In this document: piece after piece, positions 1 through 9,084 of the stretch
Position numbering within the stretch: the first letter of the stretch is position 1
Layout of the letters: each line of letters opens with the position of its first letter
NCBI GenBank assembly: GCA_022791255.1
Contig: JAAVYR010000005.1
Coordinates: 1 to 40,769 of the forward strand
Length of the DNA: 40,769 nucleotides
Direction of reading: 5' to 3'
Source: Peptococcaceae bacterium
GTDB lineage: Bacteria; Bacillota; Dehalobacteriia; UBA4068; JAAVYR01
Made by a program: the position numbers and the translations under genes
Notes under the pieces: model-generated
What the model was told of the DNA's origin: nothing
The model's input: the letters and a program-made list of their open reading frames with translations, nothing else
Database searches by the model: none

Positions 1-197
1 CTGCTGGCGTTAAAGCTGCGGCTGACAGCAAAGGCTTAATCCCTGCTAATGGTTCCCGCATTCTCGGGGTTGGGTCCGGTGCTGGGGCTACTGAAAGCCA
101 CAATGGTTCCATTACCACCCAAAAGGTTCCGGAACGGGTGGCTTTGGCCACGCTGTACATAGGCACTACCGAGTACTTCCGGCAGAGAGGAAAGTAA
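1..197 (+). CDS. Glycine-rich secreted-type protein, C-terminal end (cassette 1, 5' truncated by window)
   Basis: The frame is open from base 3 and ends at TAA 195-197. It encodes the constant C-terminal block also seen in the two full cassettes at 23788-25203 and 25552-26976: a GVGSGAG stretch, then ES-x-NGS, then QKVPERV. After that block this copy continues through ALATLYIGTTEYF to FRQRGK before stopping, so it shows the longest, apparently undisturbed C-terminus of the family in the window. No function is recognised. The start and the variable glycine-rich middle lie outside the window. Confidence 0.7.
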   Translation, partial: AGVKAAADSKGLIPANGSRILGVGSGAGATESHNGSITTQKVPERVALATLYIGTTEYFRQRGK

Positions 198-232
198 TTG
201 GCGGGAGTAGGATAAAATGCTTTCGTAATTTG
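147..232. repeat. Cassette-flanking box, copy 1 (with inverted repeat)
   Basis: This repeated sequence overlaps the end of cassette 1. It begins at GCCACGCTGTAC and contains an inverted repeat, TACTTCCGGCA (174-184) with TGGCGGGAGTA (199-209), imperfect in this copy. It runs on through GATAAAATGCTTTCGTAAT. Related copies lie at 23668-23730, 25205-25267, 25379-25440 and 26941-27003. The later part (GGAAGTAG through TTTCGTAA) recurs at 23784-23830 and before cassettes 3 and 4. Confidence 0.7.
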
Positions 233-250
233 TAGTTCTATTTTTTCTGC

Positions 251-279
251 TTGCCTATTGGTAAAGAATGTGTTATAGT
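251..279 (+). promoter_or_regulatory. Promoter of the rimP-nusA-infB operon
   Basis: A -35 box TTGCCT (251-256) is followed after 17 bp by TATAGT (274-279). A TG one base upstream of the -10 box gives an extended -10. It faces rimP and lies just upstream of the hairpin at 305-332. A second, weaker candidate, TTGGGT (365-370) with 17 bp to TATAAA (388-393), lies beyond that hairpin. Confidence 0.55.
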
Positions 280-304
280 TAATTTAGATAAAGAGTTAGC
301 GTGG

Positions 305-332
305 AAAGTGGGTTTCGCCCACTTTTTACTTT
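305..332 (+). terminator. Leader hairpin / probable attenuator upstream of rimP
   Basis: A perfect 8-bp stem AAAGTGGG/CCCACTTT (305-312 and 318-325) with a 5-nt loop is followed by a short interrupted T-run (326-332). It sits about 20 bp after the predicted transcription start and about 100 bp before rimP, so it could end transcripts in the leader. It could also terminate read-through from cassette 1. Confidence 0.5.
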
Positions 333-428
333 TATCTAGAGACATACATGTTTTGGTAATAATATTGGGTAGTATGTAAGTCTTTCGTATAAAATATAAG
401 TCCTAAAAAAGGATAGGTGAGAAAGTAA

Positions 429-896
429 ATGGCAAAGGATAATCATGTAGTAACCCAGGTAATGGCATTAGCTGAACGAGTGGGACAAGAACTGGAATGT
501 GAAATTGTAGATGTAGAGTATCAAAAAGAAGGCAGCGAGTGGATTTTACGGATTTATATTGACCGGGAAGATTTAGGTGTTGACCATGAGCTATGTCAGG
601 CCTTTAGTCGGAAGATTGATGTATTATTGGATGAAGAAGACCCTATTGCTTCCGAATATTTATTAGAAATTTCTTCTCCTGGTATTGAACGGTCTTTGAA
701 AAAGCCAGAGCATTTTAATAAATTTGTAGGAGAAACTGTAAATATAAAGCTCTATGCCGCCTATGAGGGTAAAAAGCAATGGCAGGGCACTTTGTTGGGA
801 TTTAAGGATCATCAGGTTGGGATAGATGTAAAAGGAAAAGCTCTTTGGATAGACGCTGACAGCATTACCAAAGCTCATTTAGTAGCAGAATTTTAA
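429..896 (+). CDS. rimP: Ribosome maturation factor RimP
   Basis: RimP binds the 30S subunit and is needed for its late assembly in the cytoplasm. The 155-aa length matches the family. Visible family features are the N-terminal segment CEIVDVEYQKEG leading to LRIYIDRE (about residues 24-47), and the LEISSPGIERSLKKPEHF segment (about 80-97) that joins the N-terminal domain to the SH3-like C-terminal domain. The ATG at 429 has a GGTGAG ribosome site upstream. It is the first gene of the rimP-nusA-ylxR-L7Ae-infB operon, the standard bacterial order, which supports the call strongly. Confidence 0.95.
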   Translation: MAKDNHVVTQVMALAERVGQELECEIVDVEYQKEGSEWILRIYIDREDLGVDHELCQAFSRKIDVLLDEEDPIASEYLLEISSPGIERSLKKPEHFNKFVGETVNIKLYAAYEGKKQWQGTLLGFKDHQVGIDVKGKALWIDADSITKAHLVAEF

Positions 897-950
897 AGTG
901 AAATATCTTGGATTATGATGATGTAAAATAGAATGGAGTGGGGAAAGAAA

Positions 951-2075
951 ATGAATTTAGAATTTATCGAAGCCTTAAGAGATTTGGAAAAAGAAAAGGG
1001 GATAGACGCTGATGTTTTAATTGAAGCTATCGAAGCAGCTTTGATTTCTGCCTATAAGAAGAACTTTGGTTCTTCTCAAAATGTGCGGGTAGAAATCAAT
1101 AAAGAAGATGGGGAAATCCATGTTTATTTCCGTAAAACTGTTGTAGCAGAAGTAACAGACGACCGCATTGAAGTATCTCTTGCTGAAGCACAAGCTTTGG
1201 ATCCTGAATTTGAAGAAGGGGATTTACTAGAGTCTGAAGTAACGCCACGGTCCTTTGGTCGTATTGCTGCACAAACTGCTAAGCAAGTAGTGGTGCAACG
1301 ACTCAGAGAGGCTGAACGAAATATGGTTTATGACGCATATATTGGGCAAGAAGGCGATATCGTTAATGGTATCGTATTGCGCCAGGAAAATAGAAATGTT
1401 TATGTGGATTTAGGCAAGACAGAAGCTTTGATGCTGCCTTCTGAACAAATTCCTACAGAACGGTATCGTACCGGGGACCGCATGAAATTTTATATTCTCG
1501 AAGTGAAAAAGAATAATAAAGGTCCACAAATCTTTGTATCTCGTACCCATCCTGGGCTTTTGAAACGGTTATTTGAGATGGAAGTGCCAGAAATCTATGA
1601 TGGTACAGTAGAAATCAAATCTGTAGTTAGAGAAGCTGGGGCTCGTTCGAAAGTAGCTGTTTATTGCGCTGATGAAAATGTAGATCCAGTCGGTGCTTGC
1701 GTTGGGGCAAAAGGTATGCGGGTACAAGATATTGTCAACGAACTTGGCGGTGAAAAAATCGAAATCATTCGCTGGGATGAAGACCCTATCGTCTTTGTCA
1801 GCAATGCTTTAAGTCCTTCTAAAGTTGTATCTGTAGATGTATATCCAGAGGAAAAGTTTGCAAAAGTAATTGTACCGGATTATCAATTATCTCTTGCCAT
1901 TGGCAAAGAAGGACAAAACGCTCGCCTTGCAGCGAAACTTACCAACTGGAAGATTGATATTAAGAGTGAAAGTCAGGCGGCAGCAGAAACAGGTAATCAG
2001 GTAGACGAAGAAACTGATTTTGAAAAAGATGCTTTCATCGTCACAGATGAAGCGCCAGAGGATGCGGAGGAATAA
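951..2075 (+). CDS. nusA: Transcription termination/antitermination factor NusA
   Basis: NusA binds RNA polymerase and nascent RNA and modulates pausing and termination. The product is 374 aa, close to the short Bacillus-type NusA without C-terminal acidic repeats. An N-terminal polymerase-binding domain is followed by an S1 domain (about 132-200, starting GDIVNGIVLRQ), KH1 (about 235-275, containing GAKGMRVQ) and KH2 (about 313-340, containing AIGKEGQNARLA). The tail is acidic. I chose ATG 951 over ATG 933 because NusA starts MNLEFIEAL-like and the purine-rich GGAGTGGGGAAAG lies just before it; the upstream ATG overlaps that ribosome site. Confidence 0.96.
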   Translation: MNLEFIEALRDLEKEKGIDADVLIEAIEAALISAYKKNFGSSQNVRVEINKEDGEIHVYFRKTVVAEVTDDRIEVSLAEAQALDPEFEEGDLLESEVTPRSFGRIAAQTAKQVVVQRLREAERNMVYDAYIGQEGDIVNGIVLRQENRNVYVDLGKTEALMLPSEQIPTERYRTGDRMKFYILEVKKNNKGPQIFVSRTHPGLLKRLFEMEVPEIYDGTVEIKSVVREAGARSKVAVYCADENVDPVGACVGAKGMRVQDIVNELGGEKIEIIRWDEDPIVFVSNALSPSKVVSVDVYPEEKFAKVIVPDYQLSLAIGKEGQNARLAAKLTNWKIDIKSESQAAAETGNQVDEETDFEKDAFIVTDEAPEDAEE

Positions 2076-2077
2076 TC

Positions 2078-2347
2078 TTGAATAAAAAACCTTTGCCCCA
2101 GCGGATGTGCGTGGGGTGTCGGGAAATGAAGGAGAAGCGTGAACTGATCCGTGTGGTAAAGACGCCTGAAGGGGATATTACCATTGATACGAAAGGTAAA
2201 ATGAATGGTAGAGGCGCTTATATTTGTCCGAAGGAAGATTGTCTGCAAAAGGCAGTAAAAACCAAAGGGTTAGAACGAGCCTTTAAGCAGCAAATCACAC
2301 CAGAGATTTTTGTTTCTTTGAAGGAGCGACTGGCCCAGGATGAATGA
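2078..2347 (+). CDS. ylxR: YlxR/RnpM family RNA-binding protein (DUF448)
   Basis: A small basic RNA-binding protein of 89 aa. The family signature CVGCREMKEKRELIRVV (residues 11-27) and GRGAYIC (about 48-54) are both present. Members in Firmicutes have been linked to RNase P regulation, hence the name RnpM. The TTG start at 2078 is supported by GGAGG at 2066-2070, 7 nt upstream, and it lies two bases after the nusA stop. The 3' end overlaps the next gene by 8 nt, so translation is probably coupled. Confidence 0.9.
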   Translation: MNKKPLPQRMCVGCREMKEKRELIRVVKTPEGDITIDTKGKMNGRGAYICPKEDCLQKAVKTKGLERAFKQQITPEIFVSLKERLAQDE

Positions 2348-2648
2348 GGAAAAAATAAAAGCGCTTTTGGGCTTTGCGCAAAAGGCAGGGAAAATTATTT
2401 CCGGAGATGATATGGTCATCTCTGGTATGAAAAAAAAGCAAGTATTCTTTATCGTGTTGGCGCTGGATGCTTCTGCATATGTGAAGAAAGAAGTCTTACA
2501 CTATGCAGAAAAATATCAGGTGCCCTATGCGTTGGCCTTTGATAAAGCTGAACTAGGGCTTGCTATTGGAAAATCGCCCCGAGCCGTCCTAGGGGTGATT
2601 GATAAAAATTTTGCAGCGGGTATGCAAAAGCATGTTTATGCGGTATAA
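2340..2648 (+). CDS. L7Ae/L30e-family ribosomal-type protein (YlxQ-like)
   Basis: A 102-aa protein of the L7Ae/L30e/S12e fold. It starts with the typical LLGFAQKAGKIISGDDMV segment, followed by alternating helix and strand, and a FIVLALDAS strand. It occupies the YlxQ position between ylxR and infB. Family members bind kink-turn RNA. The start ATG 2340 lies within the end of ylxR (8-nt overlap), consistent with translational coupling. Confidence 0.88.
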   Translation: MNEEKIKALLGFAQKAGKIISGDDMVISGMKKKQVFFIVLALDASAYVKKEVLHYAEKYQVPYALAFDKAELGLAIGKSPRAVLGVIDKNFAAGMQKHVYAV

Positions 2649-2701
2649 TATTTCTTTAGAGGGATATATTTGCTTTGGATAGAAGAGGAGTGGTTTCATT
2701 A

Positions 2702-5509
2702 ATGGCAAAAGTAAAAGTATATGAATTGGCAAAGGAATTAAATTGCGATAGCAAAACTGTTATCCAGCAGCTGGGCAAAATGGGCTGTGTGGTAAAAAAC
2801 CATATGAGCATTATTGACGAGGCTCTTGCAGGAAAGCTTCGAGAAAAGTTTGCAGCTGGGGAAATAAAAAAGACTGCTACTGGTAAAAATAAGCAAGCAG
2901 AGGAAAAGAAACCAACTGGAGATGGTTTTGTTCCGCGTGTAGTCCGTATCCCTAAAGCTACAGCTATTGAAGAAGCCGCAGCTCTAGAAGAGAACAAAGA
3001 AGCTGTAGCTAGTGAAAAAGGAGAAGTTTCCCTGCAAGCAGAAGAAAAGAAAACAACTGCTGCTGCAGAAAAAGAAACTGTTGCTGTAGCTGTAAGTGAT
3101 GCAGCTGAGCAAAATAATCGTCAGCCAAAAGCTGCAGATGGGCAGAAAGAAAACCTTGCTCCTATGAAAAAAGAAGCAGATAAACAGCCTTTGCCAAAGG
3201 AAAAAACAAACCAAACTCCTTCTATGCAAGCAATGCAAACGATGCAAACGATGCAAAAAGATGTAAAAGATAATCGTCAAAATGATGGAATGAAACGGCC
3301 TGCTGGCGAACAGGCAGGTCGCAACACTAGACCTAATAATAGGTTTGAACAGGGGGGCAATCGTCCGGTATCCTCTGGTGATAGAAGATATCAAGGCCAG
3401 GGTGGTCAAGGACAAAATGAAAGCAAAGGAAAAGCTTTCAACAATAACAATCGGCCCTTTAACAAGGATTTTGCTGGTAAAGATAAAGATGGCGAAGATC
3501 GTAACAAGTCTTTTCATAATAACAAGGGAAATAATAACCGGGGCCCAAAACCGGCGGGCGGTACTGCTGGTGTGATGCCTGGTACAAAATACACCCCTGC
3601 TCCTGTCGAAAAACAAGCTAATCGCAAAGGTGATAAAAAACAGTATAAAGATAAAGAGATGGGCAATAATCGTCGTAACAGTTATGGTGGCGACAAAGAA
3701 ATCCGCTGGAAGTCCAATAAGAAACAAAAACAGGCAAAACAGCAAATGCCGCCAGTGGTACCGAAAAAGATTATCATTGGAGAAACCATTATTGTTCAAG
3801 AATTGGCAAAAAGCATGGGAAAAACTGCTGCTGAGCTCATTAAGAAATTATTTGGCTTAGGGGTTATGGTAACAGTTAACCAAGAAATAGACTCTGATAC
3901 CGCTATTCTCTTAGGGGAAGAATTTGGCATTACCGTAGAAGTCCAGGTAGATAAAGCTATGGAAATCATGGAAGATGTAGAGGATGCTGCAGATACTTTG
4001 GTAGAACGGCCGCCGGTGGTTACGGTTATGGGCCATGTAGACCATGGGAAAACTTCTCTCTTAGACGCCATCCGGGAAGCGAATGTTATCGCTACAGAAG
4101 CTGGTGGCATTACCCAGCATATTGGGGCATATCAAGTAGAAATCAATAATAAAAAGATTACTTTCTTAGATACACCTGGACACGAAGCTTTTACCGCTAT
4201 GCGGGCTAGAGGCGCTCAGATTACGGATGTGGCTATCTTGGTGGTTGCAGCAGACGACGGTGTGATGCCGCAAACTATCGAAGCTATCGACCATGCCAAA
4301 GCTGCTGGCGTACCGATTATCGTAGCCATCAACAAAATTGATAAGCCAGGTGCAAACCCTGATAAGGTAAAACAGGAATTGACTGAATATGGCTTAGTTG
4401 GGGAAGACTGGGGCGGCGATACTATTATGGTACCGATTTCTGCTAAAAAGCGGGAAAATATTCCGCAGTTATTAGAAATGGTACTTTTAGTAGCGGAAAT
4501 CGCTGAACTAAAAGCAAATCCAAATCGGAATGCCCGGGGGACTGTTATCGAGTCTCAGCTGGATAAAGGCAGAGGCGCAGTCGCTACCTTGCTGGTGCAA
4601 AAGGGTACTTTGCATGTGGGCGATAATATTATTGCGGGGGCTGTCTTTGGGAAAGTCCGGGCGATGATGGACGATAAAGGTAGACGGGTAAAAGTCGCAA
4701 CTCCGTCTACTCCAGTAGAAGTACTAGGCTTTTCGGAAGTGCCGCCGGCAGGGGAAATCTTTCTTTCTGTGGAAGATGAAAAATCTGCTCGTATGGTGGC
4801 CTCTCGTCAGCATGCCAAACGCAGAGAAGATGAAATGCGGAAATCTTCTAAAGTCAGCTTAGACGACTTATTTAAACAAATTGAGCAAGGGGAAATCAAA
4901 GAACTCAATGTAATTATCAAAGCGGATGTCCATGGTTCCGCTGAAGCTGTTCGCCAATCTTTAGAAAAATTGGCTACTGATGAAGTAAAAGTGACTGTTA
5001 TTCACAGTGGCGTTGGGGCTATTAGTGAGTCTGATGTTATGCTTGCTTCTTCTTCTAATGCCATTATTATTGGCTTTAATGTGCGTCCAGACGCGAACAC
5101 CAAAAAGGCTGCAGAATATGAGGAAGTCGATATTCGCTTGTATCGGGTAATTTATGACGCTATTGACGATGTAAAGAAGGCTATGGCAGGGCTCCTTGCG
5201 CCAGAATACAAGGAAAATGTGATTGGTCATGCAGAAGTTCGTATGGTGATCAAAGTGCCAAAGGCAGGGAATGTAGCCGGCAGCTATATTACCGATGGCA
5301 AGATTACCAGACAAGCACAGGTTCGGGTTATCCGTGACGGCATTGTAGTAACAGAAGGTAAAATCGAGTCCTTAAAACGGTTTAAAGATGATGTCAAAGA
5401 AGTTGCTACTGGCTTTGAATGTGGTATTGGCATTGAAGACTTTAACGATGTAAAGGAAGGCGACATTATCGAAGCCTTTGTTATGGAAGAAATCGCCAGA
5501 CAGTTATAA
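2702..5509 (+). CDS. infB: Translation initiation factor IF-2
   Basis: IF-2 is the GTPase that brings initiator tRNA to the 30S subunit and promotes subunit joining. ATG 2702 gives the canonical [14 protein letters not shown] start with GAGGAG at 2685-2690; an upstream in-frame TTG at 2675 precedes that ribosome site and is rejected. The product is 935 aa. An IF2-N domain is followed by a long charged Lys/Glu/Asn/Gly/Gln-rich linker (about 65-350), a second IF2-N domain, and the G domain with GHVDHGKT (about 443-450), DTPGH (about 490) and NKID (about 543). Domains II-IV follow. Short tandem MQTMQ-type repeats lie in the linker at 3230-3260. Confidence 0.97.
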   Translation: MAKVKVYELAKELNCDSKTVIQQLGKMGCVVKNHMSIIDEALAGKLREKFAAGEIKKTATGKNKQAEEKKPTGDGFVPRVVRIPKATAIEEAAALEENKEAVASEKGEVSLQAEEKKTTAAAEKETVAVAVSDAAEQNNRQPKAADGQKENLAPMKKEADKQPLPKEKTNQTPSMQAMQTMQTMQKDVKDNRQNDGMKRPAGEQAGRNTRPNNRFEQGGNRPVSSGDRRYQGQGGQGQNESKGKAFNNNNRPFNKDFAGKDKDGEDRNKSFHNNKGNNNRGPKPAGGTAGVMPGTKYTPAPVEKQANRKGDKKQYKDKEMGNNRRNSYGGDKEIRWKSNKKQKQAKQQMPPVVPKKIIIGETIIVQELAKSMGKTAAELIKKLFGLGVMVTVNQEIDSDTAILLGEEFGITVEVQVDKAMEIMEDVEDAADTLVERPPVVTVMGHVDHGKTSLLDAIREANVIATEAGGITQHIGAYQVEINNKKITFLDTPGHEAFTAMRARGAQITDVAILVVAADDGVMPQTIEAIDHAKAAGVPIIVAINKIDKPGANPDKVKQELTEYGLVGEDWGGDTIMVPISAKKRENIPQLLEMVLLVAEIAELKANPNRNARGTVIESQLDKGRGAVATLLVQKGTLHVGDNIIAGAVFGKVRAMMDDKGRRVKVATPSTPVEVLGFSEVPPAGEIFLSVEDEKSARMVASRQHAKRREDEMRKSSKVSLDDLFKQIEQGEIKELNVIIKADVHGSAEAVRQSLEKLATDEVKVTVIHSGVGAISESDVMLASSSNAIIIGFNVRPDANTKKAAEYEEVDIRLYRVIYDAIDDVKKAMAGLLAPEYKENVIGHAEVRMVIKVPKAGNVAGSYITDGKITRQAQVRVIRDGIVVTEGKIESLKRFKDDVKEVATGFECGIGIEDFNDVKEGDIIEAFVMEEIARQL

Positions 5510-5556
5510 AAAGAGAGCAAGTAAGAAATAATAAAATAATAAAACAATAAAACAGA

Positions 5557-5591
5557 AAAGAGAGCGGTATGGGATAGATACCTCTCTCTTT
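5557..5591 (+). terminator. Stem-loop between infB and rbfA
   Basis: AAAGAGAG (5557-5564) pairs with CTCTCTTT (5584-5591), and inside it GGTAT (5566-5570) pairs with ATACC (5578-5582), separated by one C/T mismatch. The loop is 7 nt. The T-run is only three bases, so this may be a weak terminator or an mRNA processing/stability structure in front of the rbfA ribosome site. Confidence 0.45.
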
Positions 5592-5609
5592 GTGATAGGA
5601 GGATAGAAT

Positions 5610-5999
5610 ATGGCACAATATCGTTTAGGCAGGTTGGGTGAAGAAATGAAAAAGGAATTATCCGAAATTATTCGCTATCAGCTGGATGACCCACGCCTGA
5701 GCATGGTGTCTATTTTGCGGGTAGATGTGACGAAAGATTTGCGGTATGCCAGAGTATTTATTTCTGCCTTAACTCAAGATACTTCGTTAGATGAAATCGC
5801 AGATATCCTGACACAGTCAAAAGGATATATTCGTAAGGAATTGGCAAAACGAATTAAAGTAAGATATATTCCAGAGCCGCTTTTTGTGGCAGATGACTCT
5901 ATTGCCTATGGCATGAAAATCTCAAAAATCATTGATGAATGTATCCAGGAAGATGAAGAAAAAGTTGTTCGAGTGGAAGAAGAGGGTCAAGAAGAATAA
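5610..5999 (+). CDS. rbfA: 30S ribosome-binding factor RbfA
   Basis: RbfA is a cytoplasmic KH-fold protein for 30S maturation. The 129-aa length is typical. Family features are the N-terminal RLGRLGEEMKKELSEII helix, DDPRL-SMVSI, the VTKDLRYARVFIS strand (about 41-53) and the PLFVADDSI segment (about 88-96). GATAGGAGGATAGA lies just before ATG 5610. It follows infB by 100 bp with a stem-loop between, and the order infB-rbfA-nrnA-truB is standard. Confidence 0.94.
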   Translation: MAQYRLGRLGEEMKKELSEIIRYQLDDPRLSMVSILRVDVTKDLRYARVFISALTQDTSLDEIADILTQSKGYIRKELAKRIKVRYIPEPLFVADDSIAYGMKISKIIDECIQEDEEKVVRVEEEGQEE

Positions 6000-6070
6000 T
6001 CTTCTTAAAAGAGATAATTAATAATTATTCATCCCAAAAAGAAAAGGGAAGAAAGCTGGGAGGTGGCTTT

Positions 6071-7108
6071 ATGATGAATTTAGCAGAAGGGCTGGTAATG
6101 CGGGCAAGAGAAATAGACCAGATTGTCTTGCAGGGGAAAGAACTGATGGTCATCGGACATATTAATCCTGATGGTGATTGTATCGGCTCTATGCTGGCAG
6201 TTTATCATTATTATCGGAGCAAAGGGAAGGATTTGACGCCAGTGCTCATGGATAAGGTGCCGCCATATCTAGCCTTTTTGCCCGGTGCAGATAAAATTGT
6301 ATCCTTAGCGGATTATCAAGGACATCCAGATGTCATCATTCTTTTGGATTGCAATAGCTTGGGGCGTGCTGGTGATGATAAATTATCTGCTCTTTCAGAG
6401 CAAGCGCAGGTGGTTAATATCGACCATCATGCTATGGTAAACCCAAAAGAACGATTAGAAGAAGGGATCCGTTTGGCAGACCCAGAGGCTGCTGCTACAG
6501 GCGAGTTATTATATGAATATTTTCAAATGATTAATGGTTGGGATGGTCTTCCTGTCGTGCTGAAAGAAACTATTGCAGAGGTGCTTTTTACGGCCATGGC
6601 TGCAGATACTGGTATGTTCCGCTTTAACAATACCAGCAGCAAAACTTTCCGTTATGCGGGGGATTTGTTGGATTGTGGTATCAATATGGAGCCTATCCGC
6701 ATCCATCTCTTTGAAAACAAGACTCGAAAACAGCTGACGATGCAAAGTGTAGCTTTGCAGAAGCTAACCACGACAGCAGGGGGCAAGCTTGCCTATATTG
6801 CTATCACTCAAACTGATATGGAAACGGCAGGGGTTACGGAGGAAGATTGTGCAAATCTTGTTGCCAATACCATGCTGTTGGATGGCGTAAAGATCGGTAT
6901 GATTTTTGAGGAAAAGTCTGATGGCGTCATTAAGGTGAGCCTTCGCAGCCGGAATGGCTATAATGTGGGAAAAATTGCGGCAGGCTTAGGTGGCGGTGGT
7001 CATGTGCTGGCTGCTGGTTGCCGCAAAATCGCTCCTATCGAACAAGTTGTAAAGGAATTTTTGGCTGAAGGGGAAAAGGAAATCGCTCTAGTAGAACAGG
7101 AAGCGTAA
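6071..7108 (+). CDS. nrnA: DHH/DHHA1 phosphoesterase, nanoRNase/pAp phosphatase type
   Basis: NrnA-type enzymes degrade very short RNA and dephosphorylate pAp in the cytoplasm. The metal-binding DHH domain is visible: GHINPDGDC (about 29-37), a DCNS segment near residue 98, and IDHHAM (about 116-121). The C-terminal DHHA1 substrate-binding motif GGGGHVLAAGC lies at about 306-316. The length of 345 aa is slightly above the usual 310-330. GGGAGGTGG precedes ATG 6071; a second ATG follows immediately at 6074. The position between rbfA and truB is the conserved location. Confidence 0.9.
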   Translation: MMNLAEGLVMRAREIDQIVLQGKELMVIGHINPDGDCIGSMLAVYHYYRSKGKDLTPVLMDKVPPYLAFLPGADKIVSLADYQGHPDVIILLDCNSLGRAGDDKLSALSEQAQVVNIDHHAMVNPKERLEEGIRLADPEAAATGELLYEYFQMINGWDGLPVVLKETIAEVLFTAMAADTGMFRFNNTSSKTFRYAGDLLDCGINMEPIRIHLFENKTRKQLTMQSVALQKLTTTAGGKLAYIAITQTDMETAGVTEEDCANLVANTMLLDGVKIGMIFEEKSDGVIKVSLRSRNGYNVGKIAAGLGGGGHVLAAGCRKIAPIEQVVKEFLAEGEKEIALVEQEA

Positions 7109-7116
7109 GATAGAAA

Positions 7117-8049
7117 ATGACAATACAGGAAATCAATGGTTTCATTAATATGATAAAGCCTGCCGGCCTTACTTCTTTTGCAGTGGTAGCAAAAGTTCGT
7201 CGAGCATTGGGGATGAAGCGAGTAGGCCATGGCGGTACCCTAGACCCTGAAGTAACAGGTGTGCTGCCTATTGCATTGGGAAAGGCTACTCGGCTATGTG
7301 AGTATCTGGAAGGCGCTGGGAAGAAATACCTTGTTACCATTTATATGGGTAGGGAGACGGATACCCAAGACGCCACCGGCGAGACCTTAAAAGAGATGGA
7401 TTGCAGTCATATTTCCTATGAGATGTTTCTTGTGGTGCTAAATCGTTTTTTAGGGGAAATAGAGCAAATTCCGCCGATGGTGTCAGCCGTGAAGCAGCAA
7501 GGGGTTCCCCTTTATAAATTAGCGCGTAAAGGCATTGAAGTAGAACGAAAAGCGAAGAGGATTACCATCAAGGAAATTACCCCTATAGAAGCACAGTGGC
7601 AAGGGGCACATCCGACTGCTACCTTTGCCGTTGCTTGTTCTAAGGGCAGCTATATGCGGACGCTTTGCCATGATATCGGTGAGAAGCTAGGTGTTTGTGC
7701 CTGCATGGAAAAGCTGGTACGGGTAGAAGCTGGCGGCTTTTCTATAGAAAACGGCATTGGTCTAGATGATTTTTTAGCGGCTGTAGAAGCAGGCGACCGC
7801 TCGGCAATCCTTCCTATGGAGCAAGTGGTTGGTCATCTGCCAAGGCTTACCGTAAATCAGGCTGAAATGGAGAGAATTCTCCATGGCAATATGATACCTT
7901 GGCAAGGGAAGATAGAGCATTATGAGGAAGATCCAAATCAGGAGTATATGATTTATGGAGAAAGTGGCAAGCTGATTGCCTGCGGCAGCTTGCAGTGCCA
8001 TGAGGAACAGGCTGGTCTTTGGCTCAAGGTGCGGAAAGTCCTTGCATAG
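7117..8049 (+). CDS. truB: tRNA pseudouridine(55) synthase TruB
   Basis: TruB converts U55 of the tRNA T-loop to pseudouridine. The catalytic motif GHGGTLDPEVTG is present, with the nucleophile Asp at about residue 43. The family normally has GHTGTLDP, so the Gly in place of Thr is a small variation. Other family segments are KPAGLTSF, PMVSAVKQQG and CSKGSYMRTLCHDIG. The 310-aa length fits, including a C-terminal extension of PUA type. The start ATG 7117 lies 8 bp after nrnA and has only a weak ribosome site, suggesting coupling. Confidence 0.94.
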   Translation: MTIQEINGFINMIKPAGLTSFAVVAKVRRALGMKRVGHGGTLDPEVTGVLPIALGKATRLCEYLEGAGKKYLVTIYMGRETDTQDATGETLKEMDCSHISYEMFLVVLNRFLGEIEQIPPMVSAVKQQGVPLYKLARKGIEVERKAKRITIKEITPIEAQWQGAHPTATFAVACSKGSYMRTLCHDIGEKLGVCACMEKLVRVEAGGFSIENGIGLDDFLAAVEAGDRSAILPMEQVVGHLPRLTVNQAEMERILHGNMIPWQGKIEHYEEDPNQEYMIYGESGKLIACGSLQCHEEQAGLWLKVRKVLA

Positions 8050-8085
8050 GACAGCAAGAAAAATAGATAAAGGGTAGGTAAGTCT

Positions 8086-9042
8086 GTGTTTACGGTGAAC
8101 GAGTGGCAACAGTTTCATAGGGCAAGGAAGGCTGCTGGTCTTGGTGAACAGGCTCATTTTTCTATTGCTTTAGGAAATTTTGATGGCGTGCATATTGGGC
8201 ACCAGCAGTTAATCTCTCGCATGGTAGCAGAGACGAAAGCCAGCAGAGGATATTGTGCCGTGCTTTCTTTTGACCCGCATCCTATGGAATTAATCCATGG
8301 GCATTTAATCCCCAAAATCATGCTGCCAGCGGCGAAAGCCCAGGCTATTGCTGCGCTGGGCGCGGATGGTTATATTTTACAAAACTTTGACTCTGACTGG
8401 GTAAAGCTGCCGGCCGAAGACTTCATCAATCATGTTTTGGTGGCAGGACTAGAGGTAAACCATATTTATGTGGGGTTTAATCATTCTTTTGGCTTTCAGG
8501 GGAAGGGTGATGCTGCATTGCTGCAAGAGATAGCCGAGGCCCGTGGTGTGGCGGTGACTGTTATGGAGCCGGTTATTGTGGATGATGAGGTAGTTAGCAG
8601 CAGTACTATTCGTAAACGATTATCTTTGGGGGATGTGGCAGCAGCTGGGGCTATGCTGGGTTATGCTTTTACGATTAGTGGTGAAGTAGTCAAAGGGCGT
8701 CAGCTGGGACATCGCTTGGGGTTTCCTACTGCAAATGTGCTTTATCCCAGAGAATTACAGCCGTTGCTTCCTGGGGTGTATGCAGTAGAAGCAGAGGTAG
8801 ACGGTAATCGCTATCCAGCTGTGGCAAATTGCGGTTATCAACCCACCATTGACGCGAGTAACCAGACAATGGTGCTAGAAGTTCATCTTTTAGGAGAAGA
8901 TATGGATTTATATGGTAAACAGTTGAAAACAGATTTCATTAGACAAATTCGACCGGAAATCCATTTTGCAAATATCGAAGAATTAAAAAAACAAATTGCC
9001 CTAGACTCAGAGACCGCACGAAAAATAATCGCCGAAAAATAA
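8086..9042 (+). CDS. ribF: Bifunctional riboflavin kinase/FAD synthetase
   Basis: RibF phosphorylates riboflavin to FMN and adenylates FMN to FAD. The N-terminal nucleotidyltransferase domain shows GNFDGVHIGH (about 30-39), FDPHP (about 65-69) and SSSTIRKRL (about 166-174). The C-terminal flavokinase domain shows GHRLGFPTAN (about 208-217) and a GVYAVEA strand. Its 318 aa are normal. The GTG start at 8086 has AGGGTAGGT upstream. It is the last gene before the separate rpsO promoter; no terminator hairpin was seen in between. Confidence 0.94.
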   Translation: MFTVNEWQQFHRARKAAGLGEQAHFSIALGNFDGVHIGHQQLISRMVAETKASRGYCAVLSFDPHPMELIHGHLIPKIMLPAAKAQAIAALGADGYILQNFDSDWVKLPAEDFINHVLVAGLEVNHIYVGFNHSFGFQGKGDAALLQEIAEARGVAVTVMEPVIVDDEVVSSSTIRKRLSLGDVAAAGAMLGYAFTISGEVVKGRQLGHRLGFPTANVLYPRELQPLLPGVYAVEAEVDGNRYPAVANCGYQPTIDASNQTMVLEVHLLGEDMDLYGKQLKTDFIRQIRPEIHFANIEELKKQIALDSETARKIIAEK

Positions 9043-9049
9043 AAAATAC

Positions 9050-9078
9050 TTGCATAGCGGCAAGTTTTCCTTTATAAT
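9050..9078 (+). promoter_or_regulatory. rpsO promoter
   Basis: TTGCAT (9050-9055), a 17-bp spacer and TATAAT (9073-9078) form a near-consensus vegetative promoter starting just after the ribF stop codon. The predicted transcript start near 9085 leaves a leader of about 85 nt before rpsO. Confidence 0.75.
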
Positions 9079-9084
9079 CATAAA

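Noticed and set aside
2984-3799. Antisense ORF of 271 codons opposite the infB linker
   Set aside because: Phe/Leu/Ser-rich shadow of Lys/Glu/Asn codons of IF-2; no start signal.
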